A stretch of DNA of 30,000 nt from positions 1 through 30,000 of the forward strand of contig QZLH01000894.1 of NCBI GenBank assembly GCA_003833135.1, read 5' to 3'. The stretch comes from Oehlia diaphana (Eukaryota; Glomeromycota; Glomeromycetes; Glomerales; Glomeraceae). The translations under genes were made by a program, and so were the position numbers. Below, piece after piece: positions 1 to 9,935 of this stretch; positions within the stretch are counted from its first letter, which is position 1; every line of letters begins with the position of its first letter. The notes under the pieces are model-generated. The model saw nothing but the letters and a program-made list of their open reading frames with translations. It was not told the DNA's origin and did not search any database.

Positions 1-964
1 AAATGTCATGGAAAAGATTGACAATGAACCAATAGAAGTTAAAAGTCTTATGCATAGGTAAGGAAAGATATAGTGTAAACTTCTATTCTTAAGTTGCTAA
101 TTAAGAAGCAAAATTTGATAGATTGGCCTTGGATGTTCTTGGAAAAGCTGCTTTTGGCTTTGACTTTAACGTAAGAATATATATATATATATTTATTTAT
201 TTAAGGGTACACTTTATGTTTTACTATCAATTTATAATTACATTATTGGTAATTAAAAACTAGAATCTCGAAGATCCAAATAACGTATATGTCACTACCT
301 ATAATGAAGTGATGGCAGAATTGAGCAAACCATTATATTTTGTCTTTTCATTCCTTGATCATCTTCCACGTTTCGAAGCACTTAGGAAGATAGCAAAACT
401 TAATAGTTTGTATGATGAAATTGTTGAAAGCAAACGTAAATCAATGAAAATGGGAGAAATAGAAAAGAAAATAAATAATAAATCTGCTGACTTGTTAGAG
501 CATATGGTATATGCTTGCAATGACCCGGATAATCCAACTTTGACAAATGAAGAATTACGAGTAAGAATTATGATTAATTTAAATATGATTTTTTTCTAAC
601 TTTGGAATTTTATTAAATATTAATATTTTTTTGTATTTGTAGCATGATCTTGCAATTTTTATGTTAGCTGGTCATGATACTAGTAAGAACTTTAATTATA
701 CGTTGTTTATTTATTTTTATTACAGTTTTATTAATGTAAAAAATCTTTATTTTCCCAATAATGTAATTAGCCGCGAACGCTTTAACAACTATTTTATATC
801 TTTTAGCCATTCACAAGGTATTAATTAAGAATTTCGTGCAAATGTTCTTTCTTTTTACTATATAATTAAATTAATTNAAAGATAAATTACAAATTGAACC
901 TGAAGTTAGCGGAACTTCGGGTCCACATCCAGTACCTTTAATCTTTAAAAGAAGAACAGAATAA
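1..964 (+). CDS. Cytochrome P450 gene A (left-truncated, internally incomplete)
   Basis: Nearly identical to gene B (6576-9041), with only scattered mismatches. Exons by homology and GT-AG sites: 1-57, 122-170, 264-560, 643-682, 771-817, then the terminal exon 878-964 ending in TAA. The exons at 643-682 and 771-817 encode the I-helix oxygen-binding motif AGHDTTA. The K-helix ExxR exon, the PERF exon and the heme-cysteine exon are absent: the sequence goes from the intron after 817 through an N at 877 straight to the last 29 codons. Exons 1-4 and most of exon 5 lie outside the window to the left. As written it could not make a heme-binding P450. The missing middle matches 9043-9848, so an assembly fault is more likely than a real deletion. 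P450s are heme monooxygenases, usually ER-anchored; the substrate is unknown. Confidence 0.8.
177..206. repeat. (TA)n / (TTTA)n microsatellite in intron
   Basis: A short TA run followed by TTTA units lies in the P450 A intron between 171 and 263. The corresponding gene B intron (7474-7561) has a much shorter TA run, so this is a length polymorphism between the duplicates. Confidence 0.7.
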
Positions 965-1925
965 ATATTCATAACTTTAAAAATAATATTAGATTTATGT
1001 AACTGTATTTTGATTATTTATTTTATATTATTTAATAATTATATATATACATTTGAAATAATTGCATAAATAAAACAAATTATATACTACCAAGTTCAAA
1101 TTTAAGCTCTTTATTTATTTTTTTATCCGTAAAAATTTAATGTGTATAAATATTAAAAATATTGATTATATTATTTATCTAGGTACTGTAGTGTCAAAAA
1201 GTTTGTGCGATCATATGGAATTAGAAAGTGTCAAACCTGCGGGTTCATTCAAGAACAATTTAAAGGACTTTTCTCAACTTCATTTAAATCACATTGTTGA
1301 AAACACTGTCGGTAGTGACAAAAGTGACAAATCTGCATTTAAATGTTGTATTTATCCACAGCCATATTTACGCTTTTTAGATTGTCATACCTTTCTAACC
1401 TTTTTTTCTCTGCGCTAATAAACTAAACAAATATGTGTTGAATCTTCGTCTAAGATATTAAAAAATAACCCTATAAAAAAACTTTATCCGTTATTTCTAA
1501 AATAAACTCCGTAAAAATGAGCTTTTCATAGATCCATTCACGAAAAATGTGATATAAAGTTATTAATTCCGGAATGACCTTTTACGGAAAAAAGATGGAA
1601 TATAAAAAAATGTATCGACTTTTTTACAAGGATATGGGCTAAATCTAACATTTCACATGTAATTGGCAATAAAACATTATTGCGAAAACTATGACACCTC
1701 GTAAAATTATATCTTATTATGCAAAAAAAAACCAAGGGAAAGAATAAAAAAATTATTTTAAAAAGAAATTACATTGTGCGCGCGTCAGATTTCACATTAT
1801 TTCATTTGTGAAAATCATACCATGTAGAAAAACTCAAATTATTCATTCATTTTTGTAAGAGTTTTGTACTTGTACGCCATCAAATTTTATGATAATTCCG
1901 TTCTTTAGCCAAAGGCCAGGCGAAA
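965..1925 (+). repeat. P450 downstream flank, copy 1 of a segmental duplication
   Basis: This gene-free stretch aligns along its length with 9936-10835, downstream of B'. Shared landmarks include the CCGTAAAAAT runs, the GTGCGCGCGTCAG stretch and the TTTGTACGCCATCAA stretch, with small indels. The small ORFs inside it are not conserved in the other copy, so I see no gene here. The match stops close to 1926, where a terminal-inverted-repeat element begins. Confidence 0.8.
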
Positions 1926-2166
1926 TAGTGTTCCGAAGGGGTCGAGTTGGGTCGGGTTTTGAGGTGTATTCGAACTTGTTCCGATTGCAAAAGTAACGAC
2001 TCGGATTCGACTTGACCTGATTATAGTCTGACTCGGATAACCCGGGTTCGACCCGTCAAGTTGTATTTAATATAAAAAAAATTGAATTTTTTATTTAAAA
2101 TATTAAATAGATTTGCGTCGCCAGGTCAAAATAAAAGTATAATCTGACTCGAAGTCCGGAACACTA
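1926..2166. mobile_element. 241-bp MITE-like element with TAGTGTTCCG ends
   Basis: The ends are an exact 10-bp inverted repeat: TAGTGTTCCG at 1926-1935 and its complement at 2157-2166. The interior is clearly more GC-rich than its surroundings and contains complementary GGGTCG / CGACCC stretches, so the element could fold back. It has no ORF. The termini resemble short hAT-type ends, but I could not see a convincing 8-bp target duplication, so the family is uncertain. It sits exactly between gene A's downstream flank and the start of pseudogene D. Confidence 0.6.
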
Positions 2167-2196
2167 GCAATATTGTATATATAATTTGTTGTATAC

Positions 2197-2483
2197 TGTA
2201 TGTAATTAATTCGAGATCCGGCTATAAATCAGTGAAAATTACTATCAAAAAATGGGGCGAAATTTTGTGAAATTCATTTAATTGGCATTTTTGTGGGTAA
2301 GGTATCACTGCATCCAGTGCAACAAAATGAAATGTTACGCAGTATTTTGCAGCAGAAAACCCACAGCTTTCAAATGCATTATTAATTTCCCTTCCGATGA
2401 AAATTAAAAAATTACTTGTCTTTGTGGCGACGGCAGATTCTTATTATTTACGAATTTTCACTGATCGACATCCGGATCACGAA
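2197..2483. other. Insertion within intron 4 of pseudogene D
   Basis: The gene C intron has TATATAATTTGTTGTATA joined directly to AAATTAAATTTC (about 11713-11751). In D the same two flanks are separated by about 290 bp of unrelated sequence. No clear inverted ends or coding capacity are visible; the ORF starting at 2397 is partly P450 exon. Confidence 0.5.
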
Positions 2484-2599
2484 TTAAATTTCTTTATAAT
2501 ATCTAGTCGTATTACAAATCCTTCTTTTCGAAGTTTACCAGTAGTATATGTATTTGTTGTGAAACTGTTAGATGTCATGGGAAAAGTTGATAATGAACC

Positions 2600-3132
2600 T
2601 GGAGCATAGCGGACATCCCTATTTTATCACCATTTGTCGATCATTTGCTGATCATTTATTCAGATAATATAAATGCAAAAATTTTTACATATCATATACT
2701 CGAATTTTACAAATAATATAAATTTGTTTCAATTTATTGTATATTAAATTTTATTAAGTTGGATTGTTATTGAGTAACTTTCATTAGTAGCAACTTTTAA
2801 ACTTTTATTATTTTTATATAAATTGACATGATCTTTGCATAAAATTAATTATTTATACTTTGTAGATTCTTTTAAAAAACTAATAAAACAATAAAATTTA
2901 TTAATTATATTGTGGTATTTACTTAATTTTGTGGCACTAATTTATTTGACATTTATTTATTCATTTTGCAAAATTATATACTAAATATCTTACTAATAAA
3001 AAACTTGCATCACATACGAATAATGTAATAACAATATTAAAAAATTTTATTATTTTAAATAATTTTATGGCTTTTCATCAAGTTTTTAAAATCTGGAATT
3101 AAGTGATCGGCAAATGATCGGTAAGATATATC
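2600..3132. mobile_element. Inverted-repeat insertion splitting P450 exon 5 of pseudogene D
   Basis: The insertion separates two parts of what is one continuous exon in gene C (11765-11939). Near its ends are matching inverted repeats of about 28 bp, 2638-2666 and 3092-3120, each built on CGATCATTTGC(T/C)GATCA and ending in CAGA. The interior is AT-rich and shows no transposase, so it would be non-autonomous. The exact outer boundaries are unclear because 38 bp on the left and about 12 bp on the right lie outside the visible repeats. Confidence 0.6.
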
Positions 3133-4016
3133 TTGATTTTAACGTATGATATATATTTATAAATAATAAAAGTGCATTTTTTTAAAATCAAAAGCTAATT
3201 TTTATTTATTAATATTAAAATTAGAATCTTGAAGATTCAAAAAATGTATATGTCACTACTTATAATGAAGTATTAAAGGAATTGGGAAATCCATTATATT
3301 TCGTTATCCCATTCCTTTCATATCTTCCGCGTCCTGAAGCACTTAAGAAGATGACAAAACTTAATAATTTATATGATGGACTTGCCGAAAAAAAAGTCAA
3401 TCGATGAAATTAGGAGAGTTAGGTGAAAAGATAAATAATAATTCTGCTGACTTATTAAAGCATATGATACAAGCCTGCGTAAAATTACGAGTAAGAATTA
3501 TAATTTATATAAAAGTAACTTTAGAATTTTATTAATTATCAGTTTCTATTTTATTTTATAGCATAATCTTGCAATTTTTATGTTGGCTGGTCAACTTTAA
3601 TTATACGTTACATTTTATTTATCATTATTATATTTATTAATGCAAACAATTTTTGTTATTCCAATAATGAAACTAGCCGCGAACGCTTTAACAACTATTT
3701 TATATCTTATAGCCGTTCACAAGGTATTGAGTTTAAAAATTTCAAAGTTTCATGTAATATATAATTGTCCTTGTTTAAATTTTTTCATTAATAAGGATGA
3801 AATATTACAAGTTCTTGGTGATGATTTGATGCCAAGTGTGGAATAGCAAAAAGAATTAAAATATATGAACATGGTTATAAATGAAAATCTGAGATTATAT
3901 CCTCCGGTATGCGTTTAGAGACTTTCTAACATTTAATTTTAAATTTATTTATTAACAGTCTTCTTTAAAATCTATAATGTATTATTAGGTTTCACAATTA
4001 CCTCGAAGATTTAATT

Positions 4017-5562
4017 TAGGGATTGGAACCGTCCAAAAAACCTTAACCGGATAATAACCGGTTAAAGATATAAGTTTTACGTTTAACGCGTTTATAAGTT
4101 GATAAATCTATCGCAATTTTACTCTTAAAATTATGCATCATTTAGGATAAAAACACATTTTAACTTTATTCATAAATATTTGATAAATTGTAAACACATA
4201 ATTTATATAAATAATGTAAATATAAATACTAGTAAAAATGATAAAATTGAAATAACGAAAACGATTGGTTGTTCTTAGCCTATTTTTTCTAAAAGACTTT
4301 ATAGATAACATTTCAAGTATTTAATTATGATATTTATTTACCTTCAGTTATTAGTGCTAGCAACTTAAATACTTTGAATTTCTTTTAATAAAAAGAACTA
4401 AGCGAAATATCTTGAGGATGAATTACAGTATGTGGGCCACAAGACTTGTTAATTAAATGGACAGAAGCAAGTAGACGATTTGTGATAGACTCGCAACTTT
4501 TACTATCTTCTCTGGAAATTTCATTTTTACTTTAATCCTATCAATTCAGAACGCTTGAAACTGCATCACCAACAATCGGGTCCATAAATATTCATGTAAT
4601 AAAAAATACTTGTATCAAGACCAACCAGCAGTTGACATCCCTTATCCTCCACAATTCAGCAATCAAATTGGCCATGAAGAAAAGTTTCGTGTGTTAAAGG
4701 AAGCAATCGAATGATCAAAATGCTTCGGAAATAGAGTCTTATTATTAACAAATTTATTCTATATGGGCCAATTTCTGGAAAAGGAAACCCTATAAAAAAT
4801 GAAATGTGTTAAATTTGTGTTCATGTGTAAAAAACGTCCAAAAAAGCACCATTTTGTCCGATTTATGTTTTATTACGAAAAAACAAAAATTAAACAAAAT
4901 GGTGCTTTTTTGGACATTTTATTACACATGAGCACAAATATTAAACAAATTTAACTCATTTCGTTTTTATAGGGAAATACTGGTACGATACATTACCTTC
5001 AGCCATTCGAATATTATATATTTGAGCTTCCTGGAGTTGCTCAAATTATTGCCAGGACTACCAACCATGATTCGGTAATTAAGTCATAAAGAATATCAGA
5101 AGTTGGTAATCAAATTGGAATTTCAACGGGAGTTGAAATTTTAGCGGGGATGATGTAGCGAACGAATAATCACGTGACCAAAATTCAGCTTAATTACGAG
5201 GTGACGATCTATGTGACATACTAAATATGTTTAATATAGTTCATTTAGTTAATATATTGAACATAACAAATATGTTCAATTTAGTTAATATATTTAATAT
5301 AATATATGATGCCATATGTTAGTTTGGAATTTTTACATATACAGTATATAGACCTGTAATGAATTTAATTAATAAAATGTTTATCCTTTAATATATACCT
5401 TAATTTTAAGTTTAGTTTCATAAATATACTTTCCTTTATTTGTGTCCGATTGTTATGCACTAGTGTGAAGCGATATTCTATTCACATCTGATTGGATTGA
5501 TTTAAACCTTTAACCGATGTATAGCTTATTTTTAAGCATATAAGAACTGACATATAACAATA
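4017..5562. mobile_element. Composite insertion replacing the PERF/heme exons of pseudogene D
   Basis: P450 homology stops at about 4018 and resumes with the last exon at 5564. The left edge, TAGGGATTGGAACCG, looks like a hAT-type terminal repeat and is followed by a small hairpin of TTAACCGG / CCGGTTAA (4040-4066). No matching right end was found. Two stretches have a coding look but contain stops and are not recognised: about 4615-4713 and about 5000-5158. A palindromic MITE is nested at 4787-4974, and an imperfect AT palindrome lies at about 5230-5290. Confidence 0.45.
4787..4974. mobile_element. Foldback MITE with CCCTATAAAA ends
   Basis: Two arms of roughly 70-80 bp, 4787-4857 and 4894-4974, are inverted copies of each other with few mismatches, around a loop of about 36 bp. 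The arms start and end with CCCTATAAAA and contain GTCCAAAAAAGCACCATTTTGT on one side and its complement on the other. There is no ORF. The RNA or single strand would form a long hairpin. Confidence 0.85.
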
Positions 5563-5630
5563 GTAAGAAAATATGAAGTATCTTTACCAGCAGATAGTAT
5601 TCAAGATAAATTAAGAATTGGAAGTGAAGG

Positions 5631-6468
5631 TAGGAACCGATTAAGTAAAATTATTTTTTTTTCAAAAATCATTTTCCCGTTTCCACGGTGCTCAACACTA
5701 TAGTCATATGATTTATGTATTTTTTTTTTATTCATTCGCCTTACTTTATTTTTGTCAAGCTAAGCTAAAATTGTCTTAATTATTTGTTGATCACTCTTAA
5801 AAAAGGCTGTTACTTGATAAGTACAAGTTGATATGATGCATTATTTGTAATTATATCCAGTAGCAATTCACAACAGATATGACATATTATAAAAATTGTC
5901 GCACGACTGTACGGTATAGTTTTAAGAATCTATTTATACTAATGTTGCAAAGAAGTATAAGAAGTATAAATATATATAAAATCAAAAATAGAAATTTGTT
6001 TACCGGAAAATCGGAAAATTAATTTGCTCATGCTTACTTATACAAGGGAGTAATTATTATCACGAACGAAAGATGTGGCAATTTTTAATAAATGTATAGT
6101 TGAATGAACTTTGTTCGCCTCACAAAGTTATGCAGAGTCATAATAATATTCTTTAGGAACATTCTTGTTTTGGTATTCTCTAAATATTTCACGTGCATTA
6201 CCTAAATGTTTATTTACAATTTATAATCATAAATGTGTTTTTTTCGATTCACCAAAATTCTTTTTTCGATTTAAATGGAATTTCTATAAATATCGGTTAT
6301 TAACCTTATTATCTAATAGTAATTTTGAAACTTTATCCAATATTTTGTACAATTGGTTCCTTGTTATATTAAGTTTTATTTTGTAACTGCCGAAAGTTTA
6401 TCCGTTAAATTTATCCAACCGACGGGCCGGTTAAATTACGTCCGGTAATTTTGATTATCGGTCGAAGC
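5631..6468. mobile_element. Possible non-autonomous TIR element between P450 D and B
   Basis: Where the D last exon loses homology, TAGGAACCGATTAAG begins. Near 6447-6468 an inverted counterpart reads (as complement) TCGACCGATAATCAAAATTA. The match is imperfect. CCGGTTAA-rich sequence like that at 4040-4066 occurs again at 6400-6445. There is no convincing gene inside; the ORF at 6165-6386 lacks recognisable features. The call is tentative. Confidence 0.3.
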
Positions 6469-6536
6469 AATATTTAAGCCTCCAAAATGAAATAATTCCC
6501 AGTTAAAAATATTTCGAAACTTATTTCCTTCTATTT

Positions 6537-6575
6537 TAAATATATATTCCTTTTTCTTGCAATCTATTAACAAAA
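6537..6575 (+). promoter_or_regulatory. Putative TATA-like / pyrimidine-rich leader of P450 B
   Basis: A TTTAAATATATATTCC stretch is followed by a T/C-rich tract and then AACAAAAATG, with A at -3, as expected for a fungal start. It is supported only by position and composition. Confidence 0.3.
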
Positions 6576-9041
6576 ATGAATTACATTGTAGTTATTTTAG
6601 CTTTATCCTTTATAGCTTATAAGATTTATCAAAAAACAAGAGTACCTGAAGGACTTAAAAATATACCGACATTGAGTTTCCTAGATCTTCTTATTGAAAT
6701 ATTTACTAAAGTCGGGCCAGATAAGCGTTGGGAAGATACGCGTGATGTTTTAGAGAAAGAAGGAATCGGGAAGGTAATAATACTTTAAAAATATTCATTT
6801 TCATCAAAAATTCTAAAAAAAAAAATTTTTTAAATAGCTTTGGTTCAATGGGCAATGGACTATTACGGTAACGGATTTAGGGCTAGTAAAAGACATAATG
6901 ACAAAAACAGGTAAGGAATTTATTAAAGATATTACTGTAGTTCTTTTAATGGCTAGATTTTAACTTTATAATTTTTAGATTTGTATCCTAAAGCCTTACT
7001 CGAAGAGTCATTTCCCACGTCTTTATTAACTAAATATTATGGTACTAATGTAGTACTCTCAAACGGAGACGTGAGTATGGTTTTTTAATAAATCACATGA
7101 CTTATTTTCCTGAAGCTAATGATAGATTAATTATTATGTAGGTTTGGAAACGTCATCGGTATATATAAATTGCATTAATTCTTAAGGATAGCATTTATGA
7201 TATATAAATAATCAAGTTCCTTTTATCTTTTAGTCGTATTGCAAATCCTTCTTTTCGAAATTTACCGGTACATGTATTTGTTGAATCTGCCACGAAATTG
7301 TTAAATGTCATGGAAAAGATTGACAATGAACCAATAGAAGTTAAAAGTCTTATGCATAGGTAAGGAAAGATATAGTGTAAACTTCTATTTCTTAAGTTGC
7401 TAATTAAGAAGCAAAATTTGATAGATTGGCCTTGGATGTTCTTGGAAAAGCTGCTTTTGGCTTTGACTTTAACGTAAGAATATATAATGTTTATTTATTT
7501 AAGGGTACACTTATGTTTTACTATCAATTTATAATTACATTTATTGGTAATTAAAAACTAGAATCTCGAAGATCCAAATAACGTATATGTCACTACCTAT
7601 AATGAAGTGATGGCAGAATTGAGCAAACCATTATATTTTGTCTTTTCATTCCTTGATCATCTTCCACGTTTCGAAGCACTTAGGAAGATAGCAAAACTTA
7701 ATAGTTTATATGATGAAATTGTTGAAAGCAAACGTAAAGCAATGAAAATGGGAGAAATAGAAAAGAAAATAAATAATAAATCTGCTGACTTGTTAGAGTA
7801 TATGGTATATGCTTGCAATGACCCGGAAAATCCAACTTTGACAAATGAAGAATTACGAGTAAGAATTATGATTCATTTAAATATGATTTTTTTCTAACTT
7901 TGGAATTTTATTAAATATCAATATTTTTTTGTATTTGTAGCATGATATTGCAATTTTTATGTTAGCTGGTCATGATACTAGTAAGAACTTTAGTAATTAT
8001 ACGTTGTTTTATTTATTTTTATTACAGTTTTATTAACATAAAAAATCTTTATTCTCCCAATAATGTACTAATTAGCCGCGAACGCTTTAACAACTATTTT
8101 ATATCTTTTAGCCATTCACAAGGTATTAATTAAGAATTTCGTGCAAATGTTCTTTCTTTTTACTATATAATTAAATTAATTACCTTTACTTTTTCATTAA
8201 AATAAGGACGCGCAAAAAAAAGTTCGTGATGAAATATTACGTGTTCTTGGTGATAATTTAATACCAAGTGTAGAGCAACAAAAAGAACTAAAATATATGA
8301 ACATGGTTATAAATGAAAACTTGAGATTATATCCTCCAGTATGTATTAAATGACTTTTTTTAACATTTAATTTAATTTCATTTATTAATTATCTTTTAAA
8401 ATTTTAAATATAGGTCGCACAATTACCTCGAAGACTTAATTCACAAGAAATTAAATTCCGCAATCATGTAATTCCAGCAAAAACACCCATTGTATTATTC
8501 ATTTATGGAATTCATCATTCATCAAGAAATTGGAAAGATCCTGAAAAATTTATTCCTGAAAGATTCGAGAATGAAAAACATGACCATTATTCTTGGTTAA
8601 GTTTTGGTGGCGGTAATAGATTGTAAGTTGAATATAATATACGAACTACGAAATTTTCCCAGCACGTGACATTTAACCAATCAAATACGTCAATATCCCT
8701 TGTTATAACGAATCAGCCAATTAAATTCTTTAAATTCTTCGCTATAATCTTGTAGCGAGTTTGAGATGAAAACCGGAGGGTTCGTTATATCGAGAGCTGA
8801 CTGTAATATATGAAATTTCGAAATTTATCTAAAATAAAATATTTTATTCTATAAATAGGTGTTTAGGAATTAATTTCTCGCTTATTGAACAAAGAATAAT
8901 GTTATGTGCTTTATGTAAGTTATTTTTTTTGATCTAATAATTTTATTATTTTATTTATTTTATTAAAAATTTTATTAAACTAATTTTTATATGCCATTAC
9001 AGTAAGAAAATATGAAGTATCTTTACCAGCAGATAGTATTC
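6576..9041 (+). CDS. Cytochrome P450 monooxygenase B (13 exons, 3' end interrupted by N)
   Basis: Exons: 6576-6773, 6838-6910, 6979-7070, 7142-7158, 7234-7359, 7425-7473, 7562-7858, 7941-7980, 8076-8122, 8207-8338, 8414-8622, 8859-8914 and 9003-9041, all phase-consistent. Features: an N-terminal membrane anchor (residues 3-18, hydrophobic, then basic), C-helix WKRHR encoded by a 17-bp exon, I-helix AGHDTTA, K-helix ENLR, FIPERFENE (the PERF region) and heme loop FGGGNRLCLG with the cysteine ligand. The gene stops at an N, 12 complete codons into the last exon. Joining it to 9847-9935 would give 487 aa, normal for a microsomal fungal P450. The family chemistry is NADPH-P450-reductase-dependent monooxygenation. 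I cannot assign a CYP family or substrate. Confidence 0.92.
7142..7158 (+). other. 17-bp microexon encoding WKRHR in P450 B
   Basis: TAG acceptor before 7142 and GT donor at 7159. The 17 bases encode V-W-K-R-H plus two bases of R. This is the WxxxR C-helix motif that contacts a heme propionate. The equivalent in gene C is 11669-11685 (VWRRHR). Confidence 0.85.
7360..7424 (+). other. Extra phase-2 intron in P450 A/B, absent from C
   Basis: GTAAGG...GATAG splits the arginine codon after MH. It is present in A at 58-121. In gene C the exon 11765-11939 reads straight through the same position without a gap. Confidence 0.85.
8688..8803. mobile_element. Pogo/Tc1-like MITE in intron of P450 B
   Basis: A 116-bp element is flanked by TA on both sides. 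The right end (complement) is CAGTCAGCTCTCGATATAACG; the left end is the degenerate match CGTCAATATCCCTTG plus TTATAACGAA. It lies in the intron between the PERF and heme exons. That intron is 236 bp here but only 72 bp in gene C, which lacks the element. Confidence 0.65.
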
Positions 9042-9042
9042 N

Positions 9043-9935
9043 GAAATATTACGTGTTCTTGGTGATAATTTAATACCAAGTGTAGAGCAACAAAAAGAAC
9101 TAAAATATATGAACATGGTTATAAATGAAAACTTGAGATTATATCCTCCAGTATGTATTATATGACTCTTTTTAACATTTAATTTAATTTTATTTATTAA
9201 TTATCTTTTAAAATTTTAAATATAGGTCGCACAATTACCTCAAAGATTTAATTCACAAGAAATTAAATTCCGCAATCATGTAATTCCAGCAAAAACACCC
9301 ATTGAATTATCCATTTATGGAATTCATCATTCATCAAGAAATTGGAAAGATCCTGAAAAATTTATTCCCGAAAGATTCGAGAATGCAAAACATGACCATT
9401 ATTCTTGGTTAAGTTTTGGTGGCGGTAATAGATTGTAAGTTTGATAATTATATATGAAATTTTCCAGCACGTGACATTTAACCAATCAAATACGTCAATA
9501 TCTCTCGTTATAACGAATCAGCCAATTAAATTCTTTAAATTCTTCGCTATAATCATGTAGCGAGTTTGAGATGAAAATTGGAGGCTTCGTAATATCGAGA
9601 ACTGACTGTAAATATATGAAATTTCGAAATTTATCTAAAAAAAAATATTTTATTCTATAAATAGATGTTTAGGAATTAATTTCTCGCTTATTGAACAAAG
9701 AATAATATTATGTGCTTTATGTAAGTTATTTTTTTGATCTAACAATTTTATTATTTTATTTATTTTATTAAAAATTTTATTAAACTAATTTTTATATGCC
9801 ATTACAGTAAGAAAATATGAAGTATCTTTACCAGCAGATAGTATTCATAAAGATAAATTACAAATTGAACCTGAAGTTAGCGGAACTTCGGGTCCACATC
9901 CAGTACCTTTAATCTTTAAAAGAAGAACAGAATAA
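9043..9935 (+). CDS. Cytochrome P450 3' half B' (ExxR to stop; no 5' half)
   Basis: Starts directly after the N at 9042, inside the K-helix exon. Exons: 9043-9150 (ENLRLYPP), 9226-9434 (FIPERFENA, FGGGNR), 9665-9720 (L-C-L-G heme ligand) and 9808-9935, ending at TAA. It is nearly identical to 8230-9041 of gene B, with a few substitutions (for example PQRFN instead of PRRLN). It has no start codon, membrane anchor or I-helix of its own. Together with 9847-9935 it supplies exactly what gene A lacks at 877, so it probably belongs to A in the real genome. Alternatively it is a true partial duplication. Confidence 0.85.
9493..9608. mobile_element. Second copy of the pogo/Tc1-like MITE, in the B' intron
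   Basis: Same 116-bp length, same intron position and TA flanks as 8688-8803. Ends: CGTCAATATCTCTCG on the left and (complement) CAGTCAGTTCTCG on the right. It was duplicated together with the gene rather than inserted independently. Confidence 0.65.

Larger units (their letters stand above)
2167..5630 (+). pseudogene. Cytochrome P450 pseudogene D (5'-truncated, insertion-riddled, chimeric)
   Basis: Recognisable pieces, in order: intron-4 remnant near 2170-2196; exon 5 part 2507-2600; FGFDFN end of that exon 3133-3143; exon 3224-3490; I-helix part 3562-3592; 3677-3723; ExxR exon 3796-3906; start of the PERF exon 3989-4018; last exon part 5564-5630. Lesions: exons 1-4 missing; a 1-base loss near 3395 giving TGA at 3405-3407; about 35 bp lost near 3480; loss of the HDT codons after 3592; loss of 21 bp at 3796; an in-frame TAG at 3844-3846; the heme exon replaced by insertion. 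It is C-like up to about 3480 and A/B-like afterwards. No functional product is expected. Confidence 0.9.

Noticed and set aside
309..599. Stand-alone 96-aa ORF (and its twin at 7607-7897)
   Set aside because: It is an internal P450 exon (264-560, 7562-7858) read into the following intron.
1140..1418. 92-aa ORF downstream of P450 A
   Set aside because: The duplicate flank at 10125-10340 does not preserve the frame, and no protein features are visible.
2040..2062. GGGTTCGACCCG resembling a tRNA T-arm / B box
   Set aside because: No A box or acceptor stem around it; it is part of the palindromic interior of the element at 1926-2166.
6165..6386. 73-aa ORF upstream of P450 B
   Set aside because: AT-rich, Phe/Asn/Leu-biased, lies in repeat debris, no recognisable motif.
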